A stretch of 64,000 nt of DNA, taken from Antedon mediterranea (Eukaryota; Echinodermata; Crinoidea; Comatulida; Antedonidae). The position numbers were made by a program, and so were the translations under genes. Of the stretch, positions 1 to 13,200 are shown piece after piece. The DNA is taken from the NCBI RefSeq assembly GCF_964355755.1, contig NC_092674.1, positions 29,748,001 through 29,812,000 on the forward strand, given 5' to 3'. Position 1 is the stretch's first letter. Each line of letters begins with the position of its first letter. The notes beneath the pieces were generated by a model. That model saw nothing but the letters and a program-made list of their open reading frames with translations, was not told the origin of the DNA and did not search any database.

Positions 1-443
1 CGCTCAGATGATGTCTGCAGCCCGTAAAATTCTTTAGTTAAGACCTGTATAAAAAGTGAAAATATAAAGTTTACTAAGTTTTATAATGTAGCAGAAAATG
101 TACACCTATGTCGGCTTCTTATGTTTCCTGGTTGTATTCAACCATTCATGTCAACCCGATTAAAAAATCAAATATTAGGTTGTCAAAATAACGACTTGAA
201 ATAAAAAAATGGCAGACATTGGACAAAATAGTTTTTAATTATTTTAGCCAAATAAATTAATTTGAAAAATTGCTAAAATAGAAGGGTTATATGTTGATGT
301 AAAGTTTGCGGTACACCACATACTGTTTCTCGGCGTTTTGATCAATATACTTTGATTGTCCTCTATAAACTATATATACATGGTGTACCTCAAACTTTAT
401 ATCAACATTTCATTTCACCTTCAAACTACACGTTGAATCTTAC

Positions 444-3400
444 CTCAACTTTGGTTTGATGTTTGTCACAATCTAGTTGAGTTTGTTTGAGGTTCTGCAG
501 CGTCTCCTGGTGCAACATTTGTGAATGCTCAGCATCGAACATCTTTAATCGAAGCTGATTCTGCAACTCAGAGGTTTTGGTGTCTGCATCCATTTGCAGC
601 TTACGGTACCTAAATAACAATCAAGTCTTTAAGTTAAAGCATACTTCGTCAAACTAGTTTGATAGTGTAAACAGAGCTTTAATTTAATTATTTTTAGTTT
701 GTTTGTTTGTTAATGGAGCTTAACAGTCAATATAAGCAGTTTCTTGAATACAGTTACTATGTACAAGATCACTTACGTGGATAGCATATCTTCAAATTTA
801 GTATCAGATTCTCGCTGGCCTTCAAGCGCCCTCTCTCTTTCCTGAAAAGCTGTATCTCTTGCTTCACGAAGATTTCTACAATCAATTAAAAAGTAAAGAA
901 GTAAACAGTAATATCCGAAAATGTGGTCAATAAATCTTTTCTTTTTAAATTCTTACAAGGGTAGCTCTAACAGCTGTACTACAGCAGTACAGCTGACTTG
1001 AAGAGGCCCTCTACCTTACCTATTCTCGCGTTCGTACAGCTCTCTGGTTGATGTTTTCACTTTATCAACTTCGGTATCCGTCTTCAGTCTTATTTCATCC
1101 AACTCGCGGCGTAATTTAGATTCATATTCAGCTTTAAAACGATCTCTGAAAAAGAAAGTTCAAATCGTTAAAGGGGGATTCTGGGTTTAAAATTGCTTTT
1201 AAATATCGTTTATTTATTAAATAAAAAATATCATAACAATATAGACATGTCAGAATGAAGAAGTAATAACGAAACTCGCGACGTCATGTACGTTGTGTTT
1301 GTTAACTTCAAATCTCTCTCTCTCCCCTGTCAAACGACAACCACCCGATCATTGTGAAATACATTTTTTGTAGATTTTCTAAGCTAGGCCTAAAGTGTAA
1401 TAACAGTAGTAGCATATATTTATTTGACATAAATACAACATTTAGTAAAGATTACGGAGTCTTAAATTATATACTATTTTTATACCTCTCGAATAGTACA
1501 GATCGTATTATCGGCTTCACGTACTAGGCTAGGCCTAGCCTAAATCATTTGTTTTCATGGGTGAGAGCCATTCTGACTAGGGATTCCATGCCACGATGGC
1601 TACGTTAAAAACATTGGGGCCCATCATGGGCCTAGCTAGCCTACTAAACGATTGGCCCATAATAATAAAACTCGGTGGTTTCCAAACCTATCCTATCAAC
1701 CAAACTCCTAAACAATCTAAACCTAAAACATTCTACAAAATCGGCTGTAAATATTGAGGCAAAAAAGGTACGATCGCCGTCCGCACGTATGGTGTCCCGA
1801 TCGTCTAAAAGTAGGCCTAAAACAGGCCTAGTTTACTCTCCAAAAAAGCAGATACTGCATCAAGCAAGTAGACCAGGTAGTAGGAAGGCGACCTAGCCGA
1901 TTCGGCCCAGTTAAAAATTGAGCTAGCTAGTGTAGTAGACCCTATATGCGAATTGATACTACCAGGCCTTTTAATAAAGTATTATAGGCTTGTTAAAATT
2001 AGCAATATACTTATGTTTACAAATATTCCAACTCTCTCATTCGAGCTATATTATCTATACCATTCCGGTAGGTCGAGTCGACCTTCAACCAAATACTGTA
2101 CATTGTTCATGTTGTGATTATAGACGGGGTATACTCGACCCGACCAGTTTGGTATTGTATACTGTATCTGCTTATCACGTGACATGCCAGGCATGGGCAG
2201 GTAGAGCACGTGTATTGTCGTCTCGCTCTCCTCGCTCAGCAGGAATGCATACGTTACGCTTCATTGATTTTGAAGGCTTTCCCTAAGTCAGTGCGAAAAT
2301 CGGCAAACGTAAAGTGCAAACATATCTAATTTTTCACTGTTTTGATGAATTTTCATAGAAAATTGACTTTATAAATGGGAAGACCGACTAAAATTACATT
2401 AGATAAGTATAATTTCACAAAAGTAATTAATATGGTTAATGATAACGAGTCGTCGGAACATTGACCATTTCACGAATTTCCTATTCTGTAAACACAGTGT
2501 CATATCGCCGTAGCTGCACTTGCAATCTGGCCTCATTTCACAGCCTTCGTTCTGCTTCACTGGGCGCTTATATAAATTGAAACTTTTACCGTTCAAGAGA
2601 CAAACAAATATATTTTACATTTTTTACTATTCATTTTAAACCCGGAACCCCCCTTTAAGTGAAAGTGTCTCTATCTACTCTATCTAACTTTACACAGGGT
2701 CTATTTTTTCTGTGTTTTTAACATATATATTTATATCTAAATATTGTTAAGGCATCCTAGAATTGGCAATTTATCACTGTTGGATGTAGTTAAAATAGAA
2801 CAATAAAATTATTAAGACCAATAAACAAAAATAAAACGAATGAAACAAATTCTTACCTTGATTCAACATATTTGTCATACAATTCTTCCCTAGCCTTCTT
2901 TATTCTCTCAATCTCAATAGAAGCCTGGCCTAGCTTTTCTTCTGCAAAACCATATTTACCAGTTAAATCAGACAGCTGACGACTTAGGTAATCTTTATCT
3001 TGGTTTAATAGGCTCAATTCTTGCCGAACGGTTGAAAGCTGAAAATTAAGCAAGCGTTTAAATATATAATAAGGTGTATTTAAGCACATTCAAATAAAAT
3101 GTTATTCAAATAATATGCAAATTAGTTTTGTTAGATACCACTGTATATAGAGTTTAGAAACAGTGATAATTTTGGAGGATTTTTATACAGTACTGAAAGT
3201 TTAAAGGTATGCATTGTTTTGTATGTTTACATATACTGTACATTTAAATTAGATTCTGAAACCATCTTTCATGAAATGTACTATTATAACAAAGTATTAG
3301 GTAGAGTCTTGTATTCATTTTAAATGTAGGAAGAAATAAGCCATCAGAAGCGAATTGTACTAAGCATCTTCATTATGTGGTAGAGAGGCCAGTTCCTTTT

Positions 3401-6400
3401 CATGCCACATTATGATCCATTATTTTTTTTTTCCAGCTGAGTGGACTAGAAGTTTAATGTTATGTATGCACTTGAATCTGAAATATAAGAAGCTTATGTA
3501 ATATTACCTCTTTGTGGACCTCATCTCTCTCCTTGGCAGCAGCTTGATGGGCCGCACTGACGTACGCGTACTGCTTCTTCACCTCCATCAGCTCATGTTC
3601 AAGTCCATCACGCTCTCTAAAAAAGCAAATCAATTAAAATCAATGAAATCAATCAAAATCAATTTATTTCATAAAACTAAGGATATGTATAGTACAAATA
3701 TGTCATCATAGAAAGGGAACCCAAAATAAACAAAGCTTTAAGACGAGAGTCTTAACAAAACAATAAGGTAATAAGAAGATGTGTTGAGCCCAAATATGGT
3801 AGTGATACACCTAAATATGGTTGTGATATGACATCATCATGTCCATATATGGGCACATCACATTTAGTTTGATAGAGTAGAAAGAGCTTTACTCAATTTC
3901 ATAGACAATATTTAAATCAAGTGATTACAATACCTTCTAACATGGTCATAGTTTTCCTTCTTGTAATCTCCTTGCTGTATTGATGATTTCAAGTCCGTAA
4001 GCTCGAAAGTTAGTTTTCTACTTTGTGTTTCAAACTGTATTCTTTCCTTATGTTCTACGTTCAAACTCTGTAAAAACAGAATAGCATTTTACAAAGTAAT
4101 ACTTCCACATATGGTCCTGTACTCATGAGAGGTTACATACAGCCAGCAATTGTATTTAAACTGGTTAATGTACATCTGGCCAGTACAATAGTTAATGTCC
4201 ATTTAAACTGGTTAATGTACATCTGGCCAGTCCAACTAATTAATTTCCATTTAAACTGGTTAATGTCCATTTAAACTGGTTAATGTCCATCTAGCCAGTC
4301 CAACTGTATGGGTCACAAGGTACAATATCCACAGGAATGGACCTCCATGAAATTTACTCAAACATTGTGAGTGTACTGCAAAATGTCCTTATTTTAATCA
4401 GTATAGTTCTAATAAGTATACTGTACAACACAATACACAATACCACTTCATTTTATAGTATTTACTTCTTGTACAGTAGTAGTAGTAAAGAACGACTAAG
4501 TAAACATATGCTCTTCTGCACTGGCATACAATTTATTACGCAACATACTATATATTAAATGTCTATATTTCTCAAACTACTTAGCTGGATAGCCGCAGGA
4601 TAATGTCAGTAAATAAGCCAATAATGAGTTTGTAGTTTAGTTGAACAGGTTCTATGACACGGCAATACCCCAGGGAAATTAGGTGTCATGAATAAATATT
4701 ACGAAGCCAAATAAAATATGTTTATGATAATTAGCAGCAAGTCTGCTCCACTGTCTAACATTAAAATAGATTATCACGTTTGTATGTATATGTTGGTTCA
4801 GTTATTATTTTTAAAACAATACATAATTATTTAATTATTATTAATTTCTAATTATTAAACCAGTTTGATTGAAAACTATTATTTAACTTTGTATGCATCA
4901 CACATTGTTAGCATAAAGCTATAGCCAGTAGTGGAGCACTACCAGTACAGTCCCAGAAGACATGAAAAAGGCCAAGGTCATACCTCTTTATAAAAAAGGT
5001 AGTAGAACCGATATTGGAAACTATCGCCCTATAAGTATACTCAGTACAATGTCTAAAATTTTAGAGAAGGCTGTTTTTATTCAAATCGAAAAATACCTTA
5101 CTGAAAACAACGTATTGTATAAATATCAATCTGGATTTCGAGCTGCCTTCTCTACTGACACATGTTTGATAGACTTAGTTGATTCCCTTAAAACCCAAAC
5201 TTCTAAGGGAAATTTCTCGGGTATGGTGTTGGTCGATTTAAAGAAGGCATTTGACACTGTAGATCATGACATTTTATGTAATAAGCTTAAATTAATGGGT
5301 ATTGGATCTATTGAATGGTTCAAATCTTACTTATCAATAAGAAAGCAAATAGTAACTGTTGATGATCATTGCTCTCAATCTTGTACTGTTACATGCGGGG
5401 TTCCTCAAGGAAGTATCCTTGGACCCCTTTTGTTCTTATGTTTTGTTAATGACATGGTAACTTGTATTGATCCTGATTGTAAACTCCTTCTATACGCTGA
5501 TGACAGTGCAATTGTTTATTCACACAGAAATCCAGATATTATTTCTAAGAAGCTAGGGTCAACACTAGACTCCTTGTGTGATTGGCTTGTAGACAATAAG
5601 TTAACAATTAACCTGGATAAAACTGAGTGTATACTATTTGGTTCTAAGAGAAAAACTAAAAATGTTAACAATTTTAATGTCTCAACAAATGGTAACAATA
5701 TCAACACTAGTAATTGTGTCAAGTATCTGGGTATTGAAATAGATCAAAATTTAACGTGTTCTGAATATGCATGTAAAACCATTAAGAAAATTAATAATAG
5801 GCTTAAGTTTATGTACCGCCAACGTAAGATACTAAGTTGTAAGAATCGTAAACTATTATGCTCTGCTCTCATCCAATGTGTTTTTGATTATGCTGCATCT
5901 TCTTGGTTCTGTGGAACCAGTAAAGCTATCCAAAGAAAACTACAAATTGCTCAAAACAAAATGGTTAGACTCATAAAAGGAGTTGAACCCAGAAGACATA
6001 TAGGTGCTGATCAATTAGACGATTATGGATTGTTAAATGTAAAATATCGAGTAAAGTTCTTGCAAATTAGCCAAGTTCATAAAATATTTATGGGCAGAAG
6101 TGCTTCATACCTAAACGAAAACTTTCGTAGAGTTAATAACTTACATGGTCACTTCACTCGTGGTAGTAAACTCAATTTTGTTGTACCTAAAGTCCAAGGC
6201 ATAGTATGTAATACGTTCTATTTTAATGCAATCAGAGAATGGAATAACCTTAATATAATAACCTATTAAACAAATTTCCAACACATCTAAATTTAAAACT
6301 GAATTGAAACAATATTACAAAATTAAACATAGATAAATTATTATTGTGCCATTATATCAGATGTTTTGCTTATATGCTTATATATTTATGAACCCCGTCT

Positions 6401-9400
6401 TATAATGTTTGTTTTGTTAAAATTATAATTACTATCTTTTTAGGGACCACATTGGAATTAAGTTGTTTTACTTTAAACGACTTTATGTGTTTTCCCGTGC
6501 ATCGTCAGACTTCATTAATCCCGCCATTTTTATTTGCTTTTTTGATGTACATGTATATTAATATTTAAGGTGATTTTATATATTATTGATGTATTTTTAA
6601 TGTTATTTATTGAGATGCCAAATAAATGAAAGAAAGAAAGAAAGAAAGCTTAAACTATGAAGTTTTCTCCTAAATGGAAGAAGAAGAATTCCATGCTAAA
6701 AATTACACACAAAAAATGTTAAAATGTTAACTGTTTGGTGGCGAAAGCTGGTAAGCATTACTTCATCAATTTTTATACAGTAATTGTACATACCTCCTGT
6801 AGTTTGTGGACATCTTGTTTCCACTTGTCCACTTGCTCTTCTAACGATTTGTTCCACTCTCTTAAATCTTTGACTTCAACCGATAGAGGATGATTACTTT
6901 CATAGAATTTTATCTACAAAAATAAGAAATTTCAAATTAAGATTATGAACAGCTTACTTATTAAAGATACAATTGTCCCCATACACAATTTAATTAAATT
7001 TTTAAATTTTTTGTTGTTGAATATGCCTTTTTAATGCCAAGTAATAGTTACTCACTTTCACCAAAAACTGGATTAAAATAAATGATTTACCTGAAAATTG
7101 TCTGTTAGAAAATGGGTTTTGGATAAAATTTAAAAACGTTTCGTTTGTCTTTTTTATAAGTGAAATAATTGTTGTTTTTTTTTACAGAAGTGAATAACTT
7201 TATTAACGTTGTAAAATGGCCTAGTTAAAGTCTGATTTTAGTAATCTTCATTTTTCATGTTTTGGGGGACAATACATCTTTAAGTATCAAAACAACCTGA
7301 TAATGTTGATTTAACTTATTTTGCTAAACTAGAATGCTGTTATTTAAAAATGTTCATGAATTTATTCAGTAGACGTGTAACATTATACAGGATACACAGT
7401 ACTAACCATGACCTCAACTAAACAATTATAATCTACTGACTGCAACAAAAATGTGTAAAATGAAATCACTACAGGGGAGCTCTGGGTCGTTAATTAAGTA
7501 CAGTAAACGAACACACAAACTTTACATACGGTATTGTTATCGTTAAACCATGGTAGAAGATTATTGAAAAAGTTTGAACATGGAGAAATTATTTTTTTGC
7601 GCATGACTTGTTTGTCCTGATAACTTAATAATAATATTATTGTGAACTATATATTTCCACAGTATGTGTCACTATATATATGGGTTAACCAAATAATTTC
7701 TAATGAAAATGATTTGAAAAGCTGGTTAAATTTAAATTTTAAAATGTTACTACTATTAATAATAAAAATAATGTTTAATACTGAGTAACTAAAAAGTGAC
7801 ATTATTTCCTATTGAATTGTAATGTAATACCTGTTAATTATATAGAAAAATATTTAGAATATTAAAGAATTAACATTGTTTATTATGATAAATAATCAAT
7901 ATACTACTGTAAATATTAAAAATAATGTTTAATACTAAAGTAAAAAGTGACATTATTTCCAGTATTACAGTACATTTTAAAATGTAATATCTGTAAATTA
8001 TATTGAATAGGATTTGGAATTTTAAAGAATTAACATTGTATGTTATGCTAAATAATCAATATGCTACTGAAAATAATAAAAACAATGTTTAATACTGCAG
8101 AAAAAAAGGACATTATTTCCTATTGAATTGGAATATGATTTTGAATTTTAAAGAATTAACATTTTGTATATTATGATAAATAATCAATATAGAATATATT
8201 AAATGTACCACAGCGAGATTGGTTGTACTGAACTCAATACTATTAATAATTAATCTAACTTTAATAATATTCTGAACTGAAATCAATTTTAAATAAAGCA
8301 CAATGCACAATATTGAGACCGAGACACAAAACATATAATCCTAAGGGGGAATTTAAATAAACTTTTAACACTGCACAAAATATTTCCCCAAACAACTCCT
8401 GAACAAACATGCCTAGCTGTACTAACCTGTGACAATCGAGTGCACAGCGTAAAAAGAAATTGGCAAATAAAGATTAGAACAGGAAACCGAAGACAGGACG
8501 TGAGAAAGGTCACATGACCTAGTTGCAGGCATGTGTTACAAAGTGTTTCAGCCAATCAGAGAGAAGTTCAATTGTATGTGCACAATATTTGAAACTCGAT
8601 TATTTATTCTCGATTTAAAAAAGTATCTTGACTTTCCGTCTTTATACAGTATAAATAATATGATTTTTTTTGTAGAAATTAAATGTTTTACTTTTCTTGG
8701 AAATATTGGAATCTGTAGACAGAAAAACATGCCACATTCACAATTAACTTGAAAAAAAAACTCTTTTAGCAAAGAAAAAATGGTACTAAAAGTTGTTTTT
8801 TCTTTAAATAAAGCTATTTTATTGTTATTTATTCACACAGAAACCCAATAGAACAGTGGGCAAGGTTTATATTCATGTTCCTAGAAATACAGTAAATAAG
8901 TAAGTCAATTGCTAGCATTAAATTCTAAAGTTAGATTTTGTATGACTTTATTTTTTTAAATATAATAGCATGCAGAGAGTAAACTGGGTGATCGAGAAAA
9001 ATTTGATCAAAAAATTGGTCTGAATTTTAACTTTGTGCTAGCTACAGTAATCATATCATAATGCTATCCAAAAAAAAGGGAAAATTGTGAACAAAATTGC
9101 AGATGGGATGGGAGGGCTTCAGCATTCGTCTACGGGTTCCAGTGTGAATTGTAAAACTTACGGCCACAAAGTCTCGGAGAGATAATTCTGAATCAGTTCT
9201 TGCTTTCAATTCGATAAATTCTTCTTCGGATAAATATAGATTCTGCATTGATTCCCTGATGTTGCCAGCTCTCTGCAACAATTCTTGATTTGTTTTCTCC
9301 AATTCCAATTGCCTCTTTGCTATTAATTCAAGTTCTGTACGCATTTTACTTTGTCGTCGACTAGAATCGTCTCTCTGAATGTTTAATTGGGCCTCTAATT

Positions 9401-9749
9401 TCGCCTGCAAAACATTTTTTCTGTGGAGGGCATCGTTTAATTTTTCTTCTAATTCTTCTAACTTAGACATATGTTCAGCCTTTAAATTATCAATTATCTG
9501 ATTTTTCTGTGATAGTTCTATTTTTAAAAGTTGCACATCGTGAAGCAACTGTTTTCGTTCGATAAGCTGTTTTGTAACCTTTTTCGATGCACCCGTCGCA
9601 GAGCGTTTTTTCGGGTGTCCCTCCTCGAAATCGCTTGCATCTTTACTCAGGCTTAGATCTAAAGAATTGGTTAGGTCACTTGCAAGCGACGTACTGATAT
9701 CTTCAGTATCTAGCTCACTAAAATCACCTGATATATCCCTTCTAGCCAT
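444..9749 (-). CDS. PIBF1: PIBF1 (CEP90), progesterone-induced-blocking factor 1 / centrosomal coiled-coil protein; 5' eight coding exons
   Basis: Coding exons in transcript order: 9749-9162, 6913-6794, 4067-3934, 3616-3508, 3038-2857, 1145-1020, 875-777, 609-444. All junctions are GT-AG and stay in frame, giving 508 codons; the 3' part of the gene lies left of the window. The start is the ATG at 9749, whose Met-Ala-Arg-Arg opening resembles the human N-terminus. Near residue 60 the run KQLIERKQLLHDVQLLKIEL is almost identical to human PIBF1, and later blocks such as SIQQGDYKKENYDHV and KAREELYDKYVESR also align. The protein is nearly all predicted coiled coil, with no catalytic domain. The family (CEP90) acts at centriolar satellites and distal appendages in ciliogenesis. 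It shares a 471-bp head-to-head interval with GSTCD. Introns carry a TTAA element, a LINE and a MITE. The assignment is sequence-based; the function is from the family. Confidence 0.95.
648..683. repeat. Fold-back MITE family A, right-end fragment
   Basis: Only the terminal motif remains: paired AAACTAGTTT followed by GATAGTGTAAACAGAGCTTT, which is the family-A terminal inverted repeat. It lies in a PIBF1 intron between exons 777-875 and 444-609. Confidence 0.7.
1168..2658. mobile_element. Non-autonomous TTAA-flanked DNA element with 22-bp terminal inverted repeats
   Basis: TTAA at 1168-1171 is followed by AGGGGGATTCTGGGTTTAAA. The right end at 2633-2654 is its inverted counterpart (CCCGGAACCCCCCT) followed by TTAA at 2655-2658. 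The terminal repeats are about 22 bp with roughly three mismatches. The 1483-bp interior has only short ORFs and no recognisable transposase. TTAA duplication is the hallmark of piggyBac-type transposition, so a piggyBac-mobilised derivative is inferred. It sits 22 bp upstream of a PIBF1 splice acceptor. Confidence 0.75.
3781..3892. repeat. Fold-back MITE family A, left-truncated copy
   Basis: It contains the internal family motifs (AAATATGGTAGTGATA; ATGACATCATCATGTCCATA) and ends in a diverged right terminus, TTTGATAGAGTAGAAAGAGCTTT. It lies in a PIBF1 intron. Confidence 0.75.
4150..4303. repeat. Irregular tandem repeat
   Basis: The motif TTTAAACTGGTTAATGT occurs four times, alternating with variants of ACATCTGGCCAGTCCAACT. 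Spacing is uneven, which suggests repeated slippage or deletion. It lies in a PIBF1 intron. Confidence 0.7.
4925..6649 (+). mobile_element. 5'-truncated non-LTR retrotransposon (CR1/Jockey-superfamily-like RT), with (GAAA)n tail
   Basis: An ORF of 435 codons (4962-6269, with in-frame coding sequence just upstream of the ATG) encodes the reverse-transcriptase palm and thumb. Visible motifs are NYRPISILS, a YQSGFR block, a FDTVDHDIL block carrying the first catalytic Asp, GVPQGSILGP, and the YADD catalytic pair near residue 174. The endonuclease half is missing. The normal stop at 6267 comes early: a different frame from about 6262 continues the typical basic C-terminus to 6336, so one small frameshift is present. 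The copy ends in AATAAATG and a (GAAA)n microsatellite at 6628-6649. It is inserted antisense in a PIBF1 intron. The RT is otherwise open, which implies a fairly young insertion. The clade is inferred from motif style only. Confidence 0.88.
7768..8215. repeat. Three tandem copies of an AT-rich unit of about 155-160 bp
   Basis: The motif AATAATGTTTAATACT begins at 7768, at 7921 and (as AACAATGTTTAATACT) at 8083. Each is followed by AAAGTGACATTATTTCC-like and TAAAGAATTAACATTGT-like blocks. Copies differ by point changes and small indels. It lies in the first PIBF1 intron. Confidence 0.8.
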
Positions 9750-10220
9750 ATTTATAAATATTATACCATTTTTCTTTAGATATAAATATACTTTAAATAC
9801 TTTTTTCTAGGCCTCTTCAATTTCGCGCTGACACGACAACAAAAACAAGTTGGCAAATTATGAATTTAAGAAATCGCGCCCTCTGTTATTAGGAATTTTC
9901 ATTATGAGAGGCCACATGTTATTGGATAGTTTGATAAAATTATCTATTAAGAGACCAATCAAAAGAGCTCTAAAGTGCCATCATAATTCAACAACAGAAG
10001 CACATGTCACACACAGCAGCAGCTGTGTAATTTTTCCAGTCCAACATTTTTTACAAAAAAACAATTTTAGATCACTTTATAAATGGGTTTACTAAACTGA
10101 GAGTGTTAAGATAATGTTAATGTTGTAAAAATTGATTTGCGTCGATGAAAGAATAATGTGATTTATTAAAATTTAAGAAATAGAAGCAGTTGACTGACCC
10201 AGCACCACGTTATTTTCACA
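9750..10220. promoter_or_regulatory. PIBF1/GSTCD bidirectional promoter interval
   Basis: The two start codons point away from each other with 471 bp between them, so both promoters and 5' UTRs must fit here unless there are upstream non-coding exons. No TATA box is convincing on either side. The segment nearest PIBF1 has a few CpGs in an otherwise CpG-poor region. Confidence 0.6.
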
Positions 10221-13200
10221 ATGAAGGCTTCGAAAAACAGCTGTGGTAAAGAAAAATATTTGTTTGTACATCTTTGTGATCTGATCATAGAATGTCAGTC
10301 AGTGACCTGGTAACCATGACATATGATGTAAAAAAATCATACAATTTGAATCCAATTGAAAGTATTCCAAGAATGTTGATACATTTTCAGTAATTAATGT
10401 CTAATGAGGCCTACTGTAATTAATTGTATTCTGTTTTCATTTTTAGGTAATGATATTTTGAAAAAAACATCTTTTGAATCAGAAAACCTTTATCTTGAAG
10501 GCTGCCATGAAAACTTAACAATTCGTTCCCGCATCGTAATCTTTGTTCTCAACTATTGTAAAACTGACAATGACATCTTTCGAGTGTTCCTCTGTGACCC
10601 CTCGGTCAACAAGACAACATCGACATCCCCCACACCACTATGCATACTTAATGAACTAAAATGTGAACGGTTGAAATCTGAAGATATACCAGATGTTGTT
10701 CTTCAGAGCAAGTTGCCGGCTATCCTCTCATCGGATAGGTTATTGTGCTCCGTTGGTCTGTGTATTGTGTTGCGGAAAATTGTACGTCAAAGTCACAACA
10801 AATCCCCAGAAAGAAATTTAATCGCCTTGTTGGTATGCTTTCTGCTGTTTGATTTGTAGATACATTTTTAATCAATTTTCTTCCATTTTCGATTATTTTA
10901 TTAACATTTGAAATTTATTTTACAGGGTCATCAGCAAAGTTGCTTGAGAGGGTTTGCAGAGGGAAGTAGCTGGACAAAGTACTGCGAGATAGAATTACCA
11001 GCTGATGTTGACCAATGTTTTCATAACAAAAATATTCCTACATCCATCCTGAAATTTGAGAAATGTTTATCTCTGCCAGTCAGAATATCTAACCGAAAGA
11101 AACATCAAAGAATTTTGAAAAAGTCAATGTCAGATAGAAAACTTAAAGAGGAAGAACTTAAAGGTGCTACTGGGGTATCGTTGAGTGCAAGTACGAGTGT
11201 TGACTCTAAAGGCAACAGTAGTTGTTCAGAGATGGCAGGTGACATTTTGAAACATGGTGCAATAAATTGTTCTCCAAAACCTTCAAAGAAACCTAAAGTT
11301 ATCTCGGAACCAGAAATAGATATTAATAGTGACAGTAGTATTTCAGACAATACATCAAAACCATATACTACAGGTATATCTAAGAAGCAGTGTACCACAT
11401 CTAAACCGGTTTCTGAAGAATTTCTACCTCAACTGGAACACATCTTTGCAGAAGGTATCAACATGTCGCTAATTGATCTTGTGGTTTTTCCATGCGTTCA
11501 TCTGATTCTTCATCAAGCAGTTCAAAGTAACCAAATGACCCTTTTTTGGAGGATACCTCTGGTTCTGACTTGGTATCGTAGGATGTGGGACGTGAAGGAA
11601 GTTAAGAACTCTGCTAAAGCGTGTAAAATGACTATGGTTACGCCAATGTCAAAGGTGATAAAAAGTCCCAGTAATCATGAAGAAATGGAAGTAGAATTAG
11701 ATGCACCAAATACTGAAGGCACTGGGATGAAAGAGGCAAAACCTGTCTCAAAGTAAGTATCATTTAGCCGCGATAGTGAACGCTTACATTCAAATATGAT
11801 GCGATGGCTGTGTTGAATTCACAGGTGAAACCATTAAAAAAAGCTTATATTTTGTATCTGGTTTGACAGGTTTTTCCAAAAACATTTTATTTTTAATTGT
11901 ATTCAAAATAGGCGTGGTATGCGAATGGGAATTCAACGTAAAGCTGCGACTTTACTGGAAACACTAAATGATAAAGAACTCGTACTTAAGTTTGTAAAGC
12001 ATCCATCCTCCAGCATCAAGATACTCTGGGACCAGCTCCAACCTCAGGTTCATCCTGCCTATGGTGTGTACTCTATTATTTCAGTATGAATAGTAAGAAT
12101 TGATCATAAGATTTGTAGTGGAGCTGTAGCTTGGTGGTTAACATACTTGCCTTCCAATCTCAAGGTCTGGGGTTCAATCCTGACATGGTGCCAGAGTTGT
12201 ATTGTAACTCATGACTCTTTCAACTTCACTCCCTAAGTCTCAAATGAGACTTAGTTTATAAGAATGATAAATTATAAAATATATTTATCCATCCTGTAAT
12301 TGGCGAGTTACTCGATCTCTGTTGGCTGCGTATGTAAAAAAAATTTAAATATAAGATGCCAAATTGTATTTGTTGTAGGTGATGTGCCTGGCGAGCGTTC
12401 ACAACGAAAATGCCAGCAGATAGAAAATATTGTTGCAGCTGTGAAAATGATTGCCAAGGCTGGAGACTATGTTGTTGACTTTTGTAGTGGTGGGGTAAGA
12501 ACACTTTGTGTGCCTTATGCTCTGTCTACACTATCAAACTAGTGTGGTGAGTCCAAATATGGTAGTGATTTACCCAAATATGTTAGTGATATGACACCAT
12601 TATGTCCATACATGGGCACATTATTTTTGTCATATAAAGTTTGATAGTGTAAACAGAACTTAATATTTATCCAATAGTGTGTGTCCTGAACAGTATGTGT
12701 GAGCTTTCACAGCTCAATGACTAATTTGTCACCCAGTTTTTTTGTTTTTCTTTTACTTTATTGCATCGTAAACTGTGATGAAGACAAATAATTAAAATTC
12801 AGAACATTTAACAGATATAATATAAAAGTAATTTGTCACTTGTTATGCTAATATGCAATTTGTTTCTTTTAGGGTCACCTTGGTATTGTCTTAGCTGCTG
12901 TGTTACCAGACTGTCACATCATATTGGTTGAAAGTAAAGAAGTGTCAATCATTAAGGGTCTAAACCGAGTTAAAGAATTAGAATTGAAAAATGTTACATT
13001 CTACTTGGGAAATATTGACTACTACCATGGAAAGTTTGATATTGGGGTAAGATTATATCTTGATTTAATATAAACAAGGTTTGTTGCTTCCATTTCGTCA
13101 GGGATATACCACTAAACATCCACTTATTCAAATTAAAATGTCTACTTTTAAAAGCTGATCAATTTCACATCGCCTATCAAACTTCATAGTTCAACACACA

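Noticed and set aside
1675-1896. 73-codon basic ORF inside the TTAA element
   Set aside because: No recognisable transposase motif, and the position is within a repeat. Probably chance.
5516-5722. Minus-strand ORF opposite the LINE RT
   Set aside because: It is antisense to a clear reverse-transcriptase reading frame.
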